Origin: Lachnospiraceae bacterium | Lineage (GTDB): Bacteria; Bacillota_A; Clostridia; Lachnospirales; Lachnospiraceae | Assembly (NCBI GenBank): GCA_021770615.1 | Contig: JAETQR010000007.1 | Span: 62,001-126,000 of the forward strand | Length of the DNA stretch: 64,000 bases | Reading direction: 5' to 3' | Shown: one piece after another, positions 9,637 through 17,902 of the stretch | Layout: each line of letters starts with the position of its first letter | How positions within the stretch are numbered: position 1 is the first letter of the stretch | Made by a program: the position numbers and the translations under genes | The notes under the pieces: generated by a model | Told to the model about the DNA's origin: nothing | The model's input: only the letters and a program-made list of their open reading frames with translations | Databases searched by the model: none

Positions 9637-10751
9637 TTTGCTCCCTCTTCTACAGTCGTAGTCCCTTCTGGATTTGCTTTTGTCGGATCCTCAAAATACC
9701 GGTCAAGAGCCTGAAGAATTTCATCATCCTCTTCATCACTCACATCGACCACTTCAAAGTCTTCCTGTTTTTCTGTCTCTTTTCCCTTCTCCTGTGTCAC
9801 GGCAGCTTCTTTTTCATTTTCAACTGCAGTCTCCTGCACTGCACTCTCCGCCAAAAACTTCTTCCAGTCAAAGACCGCCTCCACAGAAGAGATCGCCACC
9901 AAAAGCTGCGCGTCTTCCGGATTTTTCGTCGTCAGCGACTGAAGCCAGAGCCCCGGTTTGCTCACGATATCCATAACTTTATTTTCCGTTTTTCCCGCAA
10001 AAATGATAAACTCATAAGACAATCCTGCGATCACCGGGATCAAAAGAATGCGAAATACCATACGGAGCCATATATTCGGAACAGAGATAAACATAAAAAA
10101 TAAAATACTCACAAACATCACGACCAGCATAAAACTGGTTCCGCATCTTTTGTGAACCGTAGTCTGTTTTCTGGCATTTTCTACCGTCAGTTCAAAACCA
10201 TTTTCCAGACAGTTGATACATTTGTGTTCCGCACCATGATACATAAACACACGCTTTATGTCTTCCATATAAGAAATCGCCTTTACATACCCGACAAATA
10301 ATGCCACACGGATCACTCCCTCGATCAGTCCCCGGATCTGAACCGATGGAATCACTTTCGACAGTAATTCTGACACAAAAAATGGAAGCAGAACAAAAAG
10401 GCCGATCGCTATGATGACCGCCAGCATGACCACAAGACCCATGATCAGTTCATTTCCTTTATCATCCGTCTTCTCATCTTTCTTCTCTTCTTTTTTCTCT
10501 TCCTCTTCCTCCCAAAAGCCCGCCGAATAATTCAGTGTCTTCATTCCCATCACAAGGGACTCCACAAAAGTCACTACTCCCCGGATGACCGGAAGATCCG
10601 CAGCCTTGTATTTATCTCTCAGGCTTTGGTATTTTTCCACCTTTACTTCGATTTCCCCATCTGGTTTGCGCACGGAAACAGCATACTTGCCATCTCCTTT
10701 CATCATAACACCTTCGATGACCGCCTGACCACCAATTCCCGAATACCTCAT
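9633..10751 (-). CDS. DUF1385 membrane protein
   Basis: 372 residues from the ATG at 10751, chosen for its GAGGAG site; the longer frame to 10853 has none. The N-terminus MRYSGIGGQAVIEGVMMKG is the DUF1385 signature, and HGAEHKCINCLENG (near 195) is the second conserved block. Several membrane segments are visible (LVVMLAVIIAIGLFVLLPFF and more). A charged Lys/Glu stretch lies near 90-105, and the C-terminal ~70 residues are acidic and probably disordered. DUF1385 genes sit between rpmE and prmC in many clostridia; the function is not established. Confidence 0.9.
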   Translation of the reverse strand: MRYSGIGGQAVIEGVMMKGDGKYAVSVRKPDGEIEVKVEKYQSLRDKYKAADLPVIRGVVTFVESLVMGMKTLNYSAGFWEEEEEKKEEKKDEKTDDKGNELIMGLVVMLAVIIAIGLFVLLPFFVSELLSKVIPSVQIRGLIEGVIRVALFVGYVKAISYMEDIKRVFMYHGAEHKCINCLENGFELTVENARKQTTVHKRCGTSFMLVVMFVSILFFMFISVPNIWLRMVFRILLIPVIAGLSYEFIIFAGKTENKVMDIVSKPGLWLQSLTTKNPEDAQLLVAISSVEAVFDWKKFLAESAVQETAVENEKEAAVTQEKGKETEKQEDFEVVDVSDEEDDEILQALDRYFEDPTKANPEGTTTVEEGAK

Positions 10752-10927
10752 ACTCTCCTCATTTCCGCGCTGCCTATCGCTTTTTGCGGGTCTGCCCTTC
10801 CTTACACATCCCGCAAACTGTAACCGCAGCCGCTTTTCGTGACAAAAACTCATATATGCAACAACTCCGCAGGCCTCAATATGCTTGATACAGAGACATG
10901 CGGAGCCATAATGTGTTCATAATCTGC

Positions 10928-11128
10928 TTATTTTAAGCCATACTTACGATTGAACTTATCAATCGCACCACGAGCTGCCATGGACTTCTGCTGTCCTGTG
11001 TAGAATGGATGGCATTTAGAACATACTTCAACATGAATGTTTTCTTTTGTTGAACCAGTCACGAATTCATTACCACAGTTGCATACAACTTTTGCCTGGT
11101 AATATTCTGGATGGATTCCCTCTCTCAT
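10928..11128 (-). CDS. rpmE: 50S ribosomal protein L31 (zinc-binding type)
   Basis: 66 residues, the normal length. It starts MREGIHPEY, has the zinc ligands Cys16, Cys18, Cys36 and Cys39 (C+ form), and ends with CHPFYTGQQ plus a basic tail. The C+ form is used in zinc-replete cells. It has its own promoter (11179-11207) immediately beside MITE copy 1 and leads the DUF1385-prmC-prfA group. Confidence 0.97.
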   Translation of the reverse strand: MREGIHPEYYQAKVVCNCGNEFVTGSTKENIHVEVCSKCHPFYTGQQKSMAARGAIDKFNRKYGLK

Positions 11129-11178
11129 GTATTTTCACCTCACTACTTATATTTTCAATTCTCAAAATCGGCTTATTC

Positions 11179-11207
11179 ATTGTATCATGGATTTTTATAA
11201 AATGCAA
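11179..11207 (-). promoter_or_regulatory. rpmE promoter
   Basis: Minus-strand TTGCAT, 17-base spacer, TACAAT, about 50 bases before the rpmE start. Only 11 bases separate its -35 box from the palindromic element at 11219-11414. Confidence 0.7.
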
Positions 11208-11218
11208 GCTTTTTCTAA

Positions 11219-11414
11219 CTTGAGTTTCCGCATTTTTTAGTATCCCCCCTTTTTCGTGTTAAAAGGATATGCTGCCGCAGGCAGCAATGTCAATATTGCA
11301 CAAAATTGCAACTGGAATACTAGTTTTCCGTGTGCAATTTTGTGCAATATTCACACATCACAATTTGTGATGTGTGCTTTTAACACTTTAAAATATAAAA
11401 TGCGGAAACTCAAG
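11219..11414. mobile_element. Palindromic MITE-like element, copy 1 (196 bp)
   Basis: Ends CTTGAGTTTCCGCATTTT and its exact reverse complement form terminal inverted repeats. Within them lie a second stem (GTGTTAAAAG / CTTTTAACAC) and three hairpins: GCTGCC..GGCAGC, a 16-bp stem around CTGGAATACTAGTTTTCCG, and CACATCACAA / TTGTGATGTG. The 8-bp direct repeat TTTTCTAA occurs immediately on both sides (11211-11218, 11415-11422), as expected for a target-site duplication; the right copy includes the rho stop codon. It has no coding capacity. A near-identical copy sits at 14437-14631. Confidence 0.8.
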
Positions 11415-11418
11415 TTTT

Positions 11419-12978
11419 CTAATGAAGCTTGATCTTTTTTATTGTTTCAATAAATTCTTTATTATTTTTCGTCTTTCGGAACAAATTGATGATCTGCTCC
11501 AGATTATTGTCCGAATTTGCACTTGCACTGAGCGCCTTCCTCATCAGATAGACTGCTTCCAGTTCACCCTGATCCAAAAGAAGATCCTCACGTCTCGTAC
11601 TCGATTTCTGAATGTCGATCGCAGGAAATACACGTTTTTCAGACAAATGCCGGTCAAGAACGAGTTCCATATTTCCAGTTCCTTTAAATTCCTCAAACAC
11701 CACATCATCCATACGGCTCCCTGTATCTACAAGCGCAGTGGCAAGTATTGTAAGGCTTCCGCCTTCCCGCATATTTCTCGCCGCACCAAAAAAGCGCTTT
11801 GGCATATGGAGCGCTGCCGGATCAAGTCCACCGGAAAGCGTCCTTCCACTCGGCGTAACGGTAAGGTTGTATGCCCTGGCAAGCCTTGTAATACTGTCTA
11901 AAAGTATCACGACGTCGTCTCCGCCCTCTACCAGGCGTTTTGCTCTCTCAATAACCATTTCCGAAACTCTCTTATGGTTTTCCGGCAGTTCATCAAACGT
12001 AGAGTAGATCACTTCCACCCGTTTCCCCTCGATCGATTCCTTTATATCTGTAACTTCCTCTGGTCTTTCATCAATCAACAGGATCAAAAGATGCATCTTG
12101 GGATAATTCTTCGTAATAGCACTGGCAACCTGCTTGAGAAGAGTTGTCTTTCCGGTCTTTGGCTGGGAGACGATCATCCCCCTCTGTCCCTTTCCGATCG
12201 GTGCGATCAAATCCAGCATCCGCATGGAAACTCCCGAATCTGCCGTTTCAAGATGAATCCTCTCATTCGGAAATATCGGTGTAAGATCCTCAAATTTGGT
12301 ACGGTGTGCCAGATAAGTGATCGGCCGGCCATTGACACTTTTCATATAAAGAAGAGCGCTGAATTTTTCATTCTGTGTCCTTACTCTTATATTTCCTTCC
12401 ACGATATCCCCGGTCCGCAAACCAAATCTTCTGAGAAAAGCAGGAGAAACATAGACATCATTCTCACCGGGCAGGAAATTATCACAACGGATAAAACCGT
12501 ACCCTTCCGACATGATCTCTAAAATACCCTTTTTCGTGATCCCACTGTCAAGTTCTTTAATCTCCTTCGGATGGACATCAGAAACATGCCTGTCCCTTGC
12601 AATCGTGATCAGTCCCGCCTTCACAACATCCTCGATCGTGCGAAATGGCTGGTTTTCCGTATGAGAAGCATTATTATTACTACTATTTGAAGGGGGATTA
12701 TTCCTGTTATGGTTATGGGAGCGTTCCCCTTGATTCGGTACATATGTATAACGCTTTTCTGCCGGTTTGCCCGATTGTCTGGAATCCGATTTCGTCTTTC
12801 TTGCGCTTTTTTCCTCTTTTTTCTCCTCCGCCTGCCCACTTCCGGACTGGGAATCGGATATCGCCAGTTTTTCCAGTTCATGCACCAGATCTCCTTTACG
12901 AAGTCCGGACACTCCGGAAAGTCCTTTCTCCTTTGCCATTTCCCTGAGTTCCTTCAGTGATAATTTTGTTAAATCCAT
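11419..12978 (-). CDS. rho: Transcription termination factor Rho
   Basis: 519 residues from the ATG at 12978 (GAGG site 8 bases ahead; the longer frame adds eight residues without one). Rho is the hexameric RNA helicase that ends many transcripts. It has the N-terminal Rho_N helical domain ([17 protein letters not shown]), then a long Ser/Asn/His/Lys-rich insertion (about 45-115) typical of clostridia. The cold-shock-type RNA-binding domain ([18 protein letters not shown]) follows, then Walker A QPKTGKTT (about 272) and Walker [16 protein letters not shown] (about 357). The stop codon lies within the 8-bp duplication beside MITE copy 1, so the element begins just after the gene in the transcript. 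Confidence 0.97.
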   Translation of the reverse strand: MDLTKLSLKELREMAKEKGLSGVSGLRKGDLVHELEKLAISDSQSGSGQAEEKKEEKSARKTKSDSRQSGKPAEKRYTYVPNQGERSHNHNRNNPPSNSSNNNASHTENQPFRTIEDVVKAGLITIARDRHVSDVHPKEIKELDSGITKKGILEIMSEGYGFIRCDNFLPGENDVYVSPAFLRRFGLRTGDIVEGNIRVRTQNEKFSALLYMKSVNGRPITYLAHRTKFEDLTPIFPNERIHLETADSGVSMRMLDLIAPIGKGQRGMIVSQPKTGKTTLLKQVASAITKNYPKMHLLILLIDERPEEVTDIKESIEGKRVEVIYSTFDELPENHKRVSEMVIERAKRLVEGGDDVVILLDSITRLARAYNLTVTPSGRTLSGGLDPAALHMPKRFFGAARNMREGGSLTILATALVDTGSRMDDVVFEEFKGTGNMELVLDRHLSEKRVFPAIDIQKSSTRREDLLLDQGELEAVYLMRKALSASANSDNNLEQIINLFRKTKNNKEFIETIKKIKLH

Positions 12979-13105
12979 TCTGATCCTCATTTCTTTCCGC
13001 ACCGCATTCTACTCTTGGCGAATTCAAGTCTGGCAGCGCACAGACATAAATCCCAATGTATCGCCCTGTTCTCTTCCGGGTACTGTAGCGGTCAAATTTT
13101 AAACA

Positions 13106-14332
13106 TTAGAATTCAATCCCATTTTTCTTCATAAGCTCTCTTGCACTTTCCAAAGAATCTACACCTGTAGCATTTTTGATCGGCGCAAACTCTCTTTCCC
13201 GCTCCACTTCAAATGACAGACAATTATCCATCATATGGATCATATCAAGAACCAGCTTCTCAAACTTATACCCGTTCGGTTTATCCGGTTTCACATATTC
13301 ACCATGCTCGTTCATATATGGAATTTTCTTTTCTACTACATGTGTAGGGAGATTTTTTTTCATGATCTGTTCAAGAATATCTACACGAAAAAGATAGTTC
13401 AGAATCACTCCATAATTATAAAGAAGTTTTCCCTTATCATCCCGTGAATGAATCATTTCATCCGTCATTTCATAGTATTCTACAATCGACGGCTTCCCAT
13501 CCTCCAAACATAATACGCCAACTCTCTCCGACGGATCCGCTTTCGCCACCACTTTGGCTCCGCAAATATAGTCTTTCTCCAACACGGCTCCCAAAAAGAC
13601 CGGATCCGCTATCTTCTGAAGAACATTGTCCACAGAAAATACGTTCAGCCACTCCACTCCCATTTCCGAAAGCTTACCTGAAAGCCCGGCATCCACAAGA
13701 GAAGTGAACCACCCGCCATTTCCATCGGGAGAAGCAGAAATCTTATCCTTGTCCTCCATCAGTATCTTTCCGTCATAACCCACAGATGGCGCCATATTCT
13801 GAATAAAGAAAAAAATAAAATCCCTGTTATATCCAAAATAATTCTTTTCTTCAAAAAAAGCAAGTGTTTCTTTATTATTTTTTTCACTTGTCATGATAAA
13901 CAGCGGAACCCATGTACCCGTCTTATCTCTTACCTGCATGATATTCCGGATCAGCTGTTCAAACAGATACAGTTCTTTACTCACGCCTATATTTAACATT
14001 CCCTTTGGTTTATCAAATCCAAGTCGCGTCCCCTGGCCTCCGGCAAGAAGCACAGCCCCCACCTTATGCTCTTTTAATGCCCGTATCCCAACATTTTCAA
14101 ACCTCACCCGGTTCTTTTCAATTTCCTCCTTCGTGATGGCGCCCATCGGTTCGATCTTCCCCTTCTTTATCTCTTTCGAACCATCCTCGATCTGTCCTAA
14201 AAGTCCGAGATCCAGATTTTCGATCTGCGCCAGAAGAAATTCTTTTTGCTCTTCTTTTAATTCATCATAATACCGGAGCAGATGTTCCTGTCCTGTCCCT
14301 GAAAGCTTACTCTCCGCCTCCTGCAGTGTCAT
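13106..14332 (-). CDS. UDPGP-type uridylyltransferase (UDP-sugar pyrophosphorylase)
   Basis: 408 residues from the ATG at 14332, chosen for GGGAGG upstream. It belongs to the UDPGP type 1 family, which makes UDP-glucose or UDP-N-acetylhexosamine from UTP and a sugar-1-phosphate. The nucleotide-binding LLAGGQGTRLGFDKPKG (near 98-114) is the signature. Later conserved blocks include IMTSEKNN, MEDKDKI and NVFSVDN. Substrate (Glc-1-P versus GlcNAc/GalNAc-1-P) cannot be decided; a link to cell-wall precursors is plausible. It lies upstream of rho on the same strand with 127 bases between them. Confidence 0.88.
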   Translation of the reverse strand: MTLQEAESKLSGTGQEHLLRYYDELKEEQKEFLLAQIENLDLGLLGQIEDGSKEIKKGKIEPMGAITKEEIEKNRVRFENVGIRALKEHKVGAVLLAGGQGTRLGFDKPKGMLNIGVSKELYLFEQLIRNIMQVRDKTGTWVPLFIMTSEKNNKETLAFFEEKNYFGYNRDFIFFFIQNMAPSVGYDGKILMEDKDKISASPDGNGGWFTSLVDAGLSGKLSEMGVEWLNVFSVDNVLQKIADPVFLGAVLEKDYICGAKVVAKADPSERVGVLCLEDGKPSIVEYYEMTDEMIHSRDDKGKLLYNYGVILNYLFRVDILEQIMKKNLPTHVVEKKIPYMNEHGEYVKPDKPNGYKFEKLVLDMIHMMDNCLSFEVEREREFAPIKNATGVDSLESARELMKKNGIEF

Positions 14333-14372
14333 CCCTGTAACCTCCCTCTCAAAAAATTGTATTATACTACTT

Positions 14373-14400
14373 ATTGTACCATTTTTAGGGAAAAGCACAA
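14373..14400 (-). promoter_or_regulatory. Promoter for the UDP-sugar pyrophosphorylase gene
   Basis: Minus-strand TTGTGC, 16-base spacer, TACAAT, about 40 bases before the start at 14332. The 375-base gap 14333-14707 also holds MITE copy 2 and the malic enzyme promoter. Confidence 0.55.
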
Positions 14401-14436
14401 GTCCTAAAAATCATTTCTGCCGTGAATTTTTAGTTT

Positions 14437-14631
14437 CTTGGGTTTCCGCATTTTTTAGTATCCCTTTTTTTCGTGTTAAAAGCACATGCTGCCGTAGGCA
14501 GCAATGTCAATATCGCACAAAATTGCAACTGGAATACTAGTTTTCCGTGTGCAATTTTGTGCAATATTCACACATCACAATTTGTGATGTGTGCTTTTAA
14601 CACCCTGAAATATAAAATGCGGAAACCCAGG
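14437..14631. mobile_element. Palindromic MITE-like element, copy 2 (195 bp)
   Basis: It has the same architecture as the element at 11219-11414 and is nearly identical in its core. The terminal stem is CTTGGGTTTCCGCATTTT / AAAATGCGGAAACCCAGG. Relative to copy 1, the change GAG to GGG on the left is matched by CTC to CCC on the right, a compensatory change that preserves pairing. The inner stem is longer here (GTGTTAAAAGCACA / TGTGCTTTTAACAC). Direct repeats of AATTTTTAGTTT flank it (14425-14436, 14632-14643). That is 12 or 13 bp depending on where the last G is assigned, longer than the 8 bp at copy 1. Confidence 0.8.
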
Positions 14632-14646
14632 AATTTTTAGTTTGTA

Positions 14647-14675
14647 TTGTTTTTACTTATCAAAAGTGATAAAAT
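14647..14675 (+). promoter_or_regulatory. Malic enzyme promoter
   Basis: TTGTTT, 17-base spacer, TAAAAT, about 32 bases before the start at 14708. It begins 15 bases after MITE copy 2. Confidence 0.5.
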
Positions 14676-14707
14676 AAATCCAGCATTTATATAAAATGGA
14701 GGAACAT

Positions 14708-15862
14708 ATGACAAATAATGAAAAAGCACTTGCCCTTCACAGGGAATGGTGCGGAAAAATCGATACAACACCAAAATGCCAGGTCAAATCCAGAGAAGAC
14801 CTTGCGATTGCTTATACACCAGGGGTTGCAGAACCTTGCAAAGCCATTGCAGAAAACAAAGAGGAAGCTTACCGTTACACGATCAAATCAAACACCGTAG
14901 CAGTTATATCCGACGGGAGTGCTGTCCTCGGTCTTGGAAACATCGGCGCAGAAGCCGCTATGCCGGTTATGGAAGGAAAAGCTGTCCTTTTTAAGGAATT
15001 TGGAAATGTAAATGCATTTCCCATCTGCCTTGATACGCAGGACACGGAAGAAATCATCCGGACGATCGTAAATATCGCCCCTGCTTTCGGCGGCATAAAT
15101 CTGGAAGACATCTCTGCCCCACGGTGCTTTGAAATTGAATCCCGTCTCCAAAAACTGCTTAACATCCCGGTATTTCATGATGACCAGCACGGAACTGCTA
15201 TTGTCGTACTCGCAGGGATCATCAATGCGTTAAAAGTTACCGGGAGATCAAAAGAAAAAAGTAAAGTGATCGTAAACGGTGCCGGTTCGGCCGGGATCGC
15301 AATCAGCAGACTTTTGTTAAAATACGGATTTAAACATGTGACACTTTGCGATAAGTCAGGGATATTAAATAAAGATACGCCGGATTTAAACTGGATGCAG
15401 CAGGAAATGATGGGACTCACAAATCCCGGAGGCCGTTCCGGCACCCTTGCCGATGCCTTTGCCGGCGCAGATATTTTCGTCGGCGTCTCTGCGCCAAATA
15501 TCGTGACACCTGAGATGGTCGCATCAATGAACAGTGACCCGATCCTTTTTGCAATGGCAAATCCTGTCCCTGAGATCATGCCGGATATTGCAAAAAAAGC
15601 CGGTGCAAAAGTTGTCGGGACCGGACGCTCCGATTTTCCAAACCAGGTAAACAACGTCGTTGCCTTTCCTGGCATCTTCAAAGGAGCACTGGAAGGCCGC
15701 GCCTCCCGAATCACCGAGGAAATGAAGCTGGCTGCAGCCCTTGCGATCGCTTCTCTCGTTCCTGATGATGAACTGAATGAGGACAATATCATGCCGGAGG
15801 CTTTCGACCCACGGGTGGCCGAAGTCGTGAGCCAGGCAGTAAAAGATCACATCCATGACTAA
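14708..15862 (+). CDS. NAD(P)-dependent malic enzyme
   Basis: 384 residues from the ATG at 14708, chosen because GGAGG ends a few bases before it; the ATG at 14696 lies inside that site. It decarboxylates malate to pyruvate. Typical blocks are LAIAYTPGVAEPC, SDGSAVLGLGNIG, the metal-site FGGINLEDISAP with FHDDQHGTAIV, and the dinucleotide-binding VNGAGSAGIAI. The length fits the short bacterial single-domain-pair form without a phosphotransacetylase tail. The radical SAM gene that follows overlaps its end by 8 bases. Confidence 0.93.
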   Translation: MTNNEKALALHREWCGKIDTTPKCQVKSREDLAIAYTPGVAEPCKAIAENKEEAYRYTIKSNTVAVISDGSAVLGLGNIGAEAAMPVMEGKAVLFKEFGNVNAFPICLDTQDTEEIIRTIVNIAPAFGGINLEDISAPRCFEIESRLQKLLNIPVFHDDQHGTAIVVLAGIINALKVTGRSKEKSKVIVNGAGSAGIAISRLLLKYGFKHVTLCDKSGILNKDTPDLNWMQQEMMGLTNPGGRSGTLADAFAGADIFVGVSAPNIVTPEMVASMNSDPILFAMANPVPEIMPDIAKKAGAKVVGTGRSDFPNQVNNVVAFPGIFKGALEGRASRITEEMKLAAALAIASLVPDDELNEDNIMPEAFDPRVAEVVSQAVKDHIHD

Positions 15863-16796
15863 AAAAGCATGGGGTGAAAAGCCCTACCATTCCCTCGACT
15901 ATGAGATGAAGAAACGGTTTGGCGAAAAAGTATATAAAATCTCACTTGAAAGCGGACTGACATGTCCAAACCGGGACGGAACCCTCGGCTATGGAGGCTG
16001 TATTTTCTGCAGTGGCCGCGGCTCGGGAGATTTTGCCTCCCCTGTCTCCACTTCTGTCACGCAGCAGATCGATGCCGGCATCCGCGGGATTTCCGGCAGA
16101 AAGCATGTGGGAAACAAATTTATCGCCTACTTCCAGTCATTTACAAATACCTATGCCCCACCCGAAAAACTGCAGCCGATGTATATGGAAGCAATCTCCC
16201 ATCCAAAAGTTGTGATGCTCTCCATCGCAACAAGGCCCGACTGCCTTCCTTGTGAAGTCATAGAGCTTTTAAGAGAATGCAACAAAAGAAAACCGGTCAT
16301 GGTGGAGCTTGGACTCCAGACGATTCATGAGTCTACGGCCCGGTTGATCCGGCGTGGCTATTCGCTCGATGTGTATGATACAGCTGTAGAACGCTTGCAC
16401 TCCGCCGGCCTCGAAGTAGTGACCCACGTCATCGCAGGACTTCCCTATGAGACCCCCGGACATTTTCTGGAGACGATCTCCCACGTCGGAAGATGTCATT
16501 CGGATGGAATAAAAATCCAGCTGCTGCATATATTAAAAGACACGGATCTCGCCGCCATGTACAAGCAGGGTGATTTTAAAGCACTCACAATGCAAGAATA
16601 TATCGAAATTGTTATACAGGCCATTTCTGTTTTACCGAAGGAGACCGTGATCCACCGCCTGACAGGCGATGGACCAAAAGCTCTTCTGATCGCTCCTGAA
16701 TGGAGCAGTAAAAAAAGATATGTCCTGAACGAACTCCACAGACAATTAAAAATACAAAATATCTGGCAGGGAAAGTACAGACATCCCGAACCATAA
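15855..16796 (+). CDS. Radical SAM protein, TIGR01212/YtqA type
   Basis: 313 residues. It starts with the conserved KPYHSLDYEMKKRFGEKVYK, then CPNRDGTLGYGGCIFC, the family's spaced three-cysteine [4Fe-4S] cluster motif (about residues 36-51). The rest is a radical SAM barrel (VMLSIATRPDCLP, VELGLQTIHEST, VTHVIAGLPYET). This family is widespread in Firmicutes; its substrate is not settled as far as I know. The start overlaps the malic enzyme end. Confidence 0.88.
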   Translation: MTKKAWGEKPYHSLDYEMKKRFGEKVYKISLESGLTCPNRDGTLGYGGCIFCSGRGSGDFASPVSTSVTQQIDAGIRGISGRKHVGNKFIAYFQSFTNTYAPPEKLQPMYMEAISHPKVVMLSIATRPDCLPCEVIELLRECNKRKPVMVELGLQTIHESTARLIRRGYSLDVYDTAVERLHSAGLEVVTHVIAGLPYETPGHFLETISHVGRCHSDGIKIQLLHILKDTDLAAMYKQGDFKALTMQEYIEIVIQAISVLPKETVIHRLTGDGPKALLIAPEWSSKKRYVLNELHRQLKIQNIWQGKYRHPEP

Positions 16797-16830
16797 ATAT
16801 TTGAACATCCGGAAAGGAGAGGCCATATTC

Positions 16831-17346
16831 ATGAAAGAGGCATTTACCATTTATAAACTGATCATCCTTTACACCCTTGGCAAGGTAAATACGCCGCTTA
16901 CTCTTGGACTTATATCTGATTACATCACAGATCATGGGTATACAAATTATTTTAATGTCCAAAACGCATTTGCAGAACTTCTGGACGCTGAACTCATCTC
17001 ATGTTCCAACACATATAACACCTCTTATTACAGCATAACAGAGGCAGGAACAGAAACTCTTGAGTTATTTGGCTCCAGTCTGTCCCACGAAATCCGGCAG
17101 GAGATTGATGAATATTTAAAAAACAACAACCATAAGATCATTGACCGCATCACAGTCGTCAGCGATTACACAATGTTGGATAGCAGTGAATATCTCGCTA
17201 CCTGCTCCCTGATCGAAAACAATCAGATCCTTTTTGAAACGAAGCTCTCTGTCCCAACAGAGGAGGATGCCATAAAAATATGCGGACGCTGGCGCGACAA
17301 CAGTGATGAACTCTACTCCCTCACGATCCGGACGTTGCTAAACTAG
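16831..17346 (+). CDS. DUF4364 family protein (winged-helix-like)
   Basis: 171 residues from the ATG at 16831; the frame extends to a TTG at 16801 but AGGAGAGG lies between them. MKEAFTIYKLIILYTLGKV followed by YFNVQNAFAELLDAELI looks like a winged-helix DNA-binding domain with an alpha/beta C-terminal part. DUF4364 proteins are common in clostridia and are thought to be regulators. It lies 34 bases after the radical SAM gene and is probably in the same operon. Confidence 0.75.
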   Translation: MKEAFTIYKLIILYTLGKVNTPLTLGLISDYITDHGYTNYFNVQNAFAELLDAELISCSNTYNTSYYSITEAGTETLELFGSSLSHEIRQEIDEYLKNNNHKIIDRITVVSDYTMLDSSEYLATCSLIENNQILFETKLSVPTEEDAIKICGRWRDNSDELYSLTIRTLLN

Positions 17347-17364
17347 GCTGCTTCCCCCGGCATG

Positions 17365-17391
17365 TTAGGGAAAAACTATTCTTTTCCCTAA
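17365..17391. other. Perfect 10-bp hairpin after the DUF4364 gene
   Basis: TTAGGGAAAA pairs with TTTTCCCTAA around a 7-base loop, 18 bases past the DUF4364 stop. No clear U-run follows on either strand, so it is only a possible terminator or processing site. Confidence 0.4.
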
Positions 17392-17408
17392 GAACTTCAC
17401 ATTTTGTA

Positions 17409-17437
17409 TTGCAATTTCACTCACATTTTAGTAAAAT
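17409..17437 (+). promoter_or_regulatory. Promoter for the zinc-ribbon gene
   Basis: TTGCAA, 17-base spacer, TAAAAT, 35 bases before the start at 17472. Confidence 0.65.
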
Positions 17438-17471
17438 TTATACATAAAATCTTATTTTAGGTGGTGTTACA

Positions 17472-17891
17472 ATGGCCGAGTTTAAACGAGCAACCGTATT
17501 AGCAGATGAGATAATCAAGTGCCCAAACTGTAAAACTCCAATGACCTACAAATATGCAGGAAAATATCTATGTGAAAAATGTGGTGCCGAGGAACTCGAT
17601 GATTTTGGAAAAATCAAAGCATACATCAATGAGCACGGACCCACAAATGCAATTGAACTGTCTGCAAAAACAGGAGTCCGCAAGTCAAAAATCGGTGAAT
17701 TTCTGCGCCTTGGACGAGTTGAAATCCCAGAAAATTCAGATGTATTTATCCATTGCAAAAGTTGCGGCGTAGCGATCCGCTATGGCAACTATTGTGAAAA
17801 ATGTGTCCATACAAAAAATATCGAAGGTGCTTTTATTGGCGAAGTTCCAAAGAAAACAAGCGACAAAATGCGTTTTATCGATATGGAGTGA
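17472..17891 (+). CDS. Zinc-ribbon / helix-turn-helix protein (YvyF-like architecture)
   Basis: 139 residues. Two Cys4 knuckles, CPNCKTP..LCEKCGAEE (about 17-42) and CKSCGVAI..YCEKC (about 98-116), bracket a helical part (KIKAYINEHGPTNAIELSAKTGVRKSKIGEFL read across about 48-79) that looks like a small HTH. The layout resembles the flagellar-operon protein family TIGR03826 (YvyF), but no flagellar genes are near, so a regulator or RNA/DNA-binding role is as likely. It is monocistronic with its own promoter and converges with the surface-protein gene 11 bases away. Confidence 0.6.
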   Translation: MAEFKRATVLADEIIKCPNCKTPMTYKYAGKYLCEKCGAEELDDFGKIKAYINEHGPTNAIELSAKTGVRKSKIGEFLRLGRVEIPENSDVFIHCKSCGVAIRYGNYCEKCVHTKNIEGAFIGEVPKKTSDKMRFIDME

Positions 17892-17902
17892 GTACCGGAG
17901 AC

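Noticed and set aside
11219..11414. Simple Rho-independent terminator of rho
   Set aside because: A near-identical copy lies at an unrelated site with flanking duplications, so it is a mobile repeat even if it may also affect termination.
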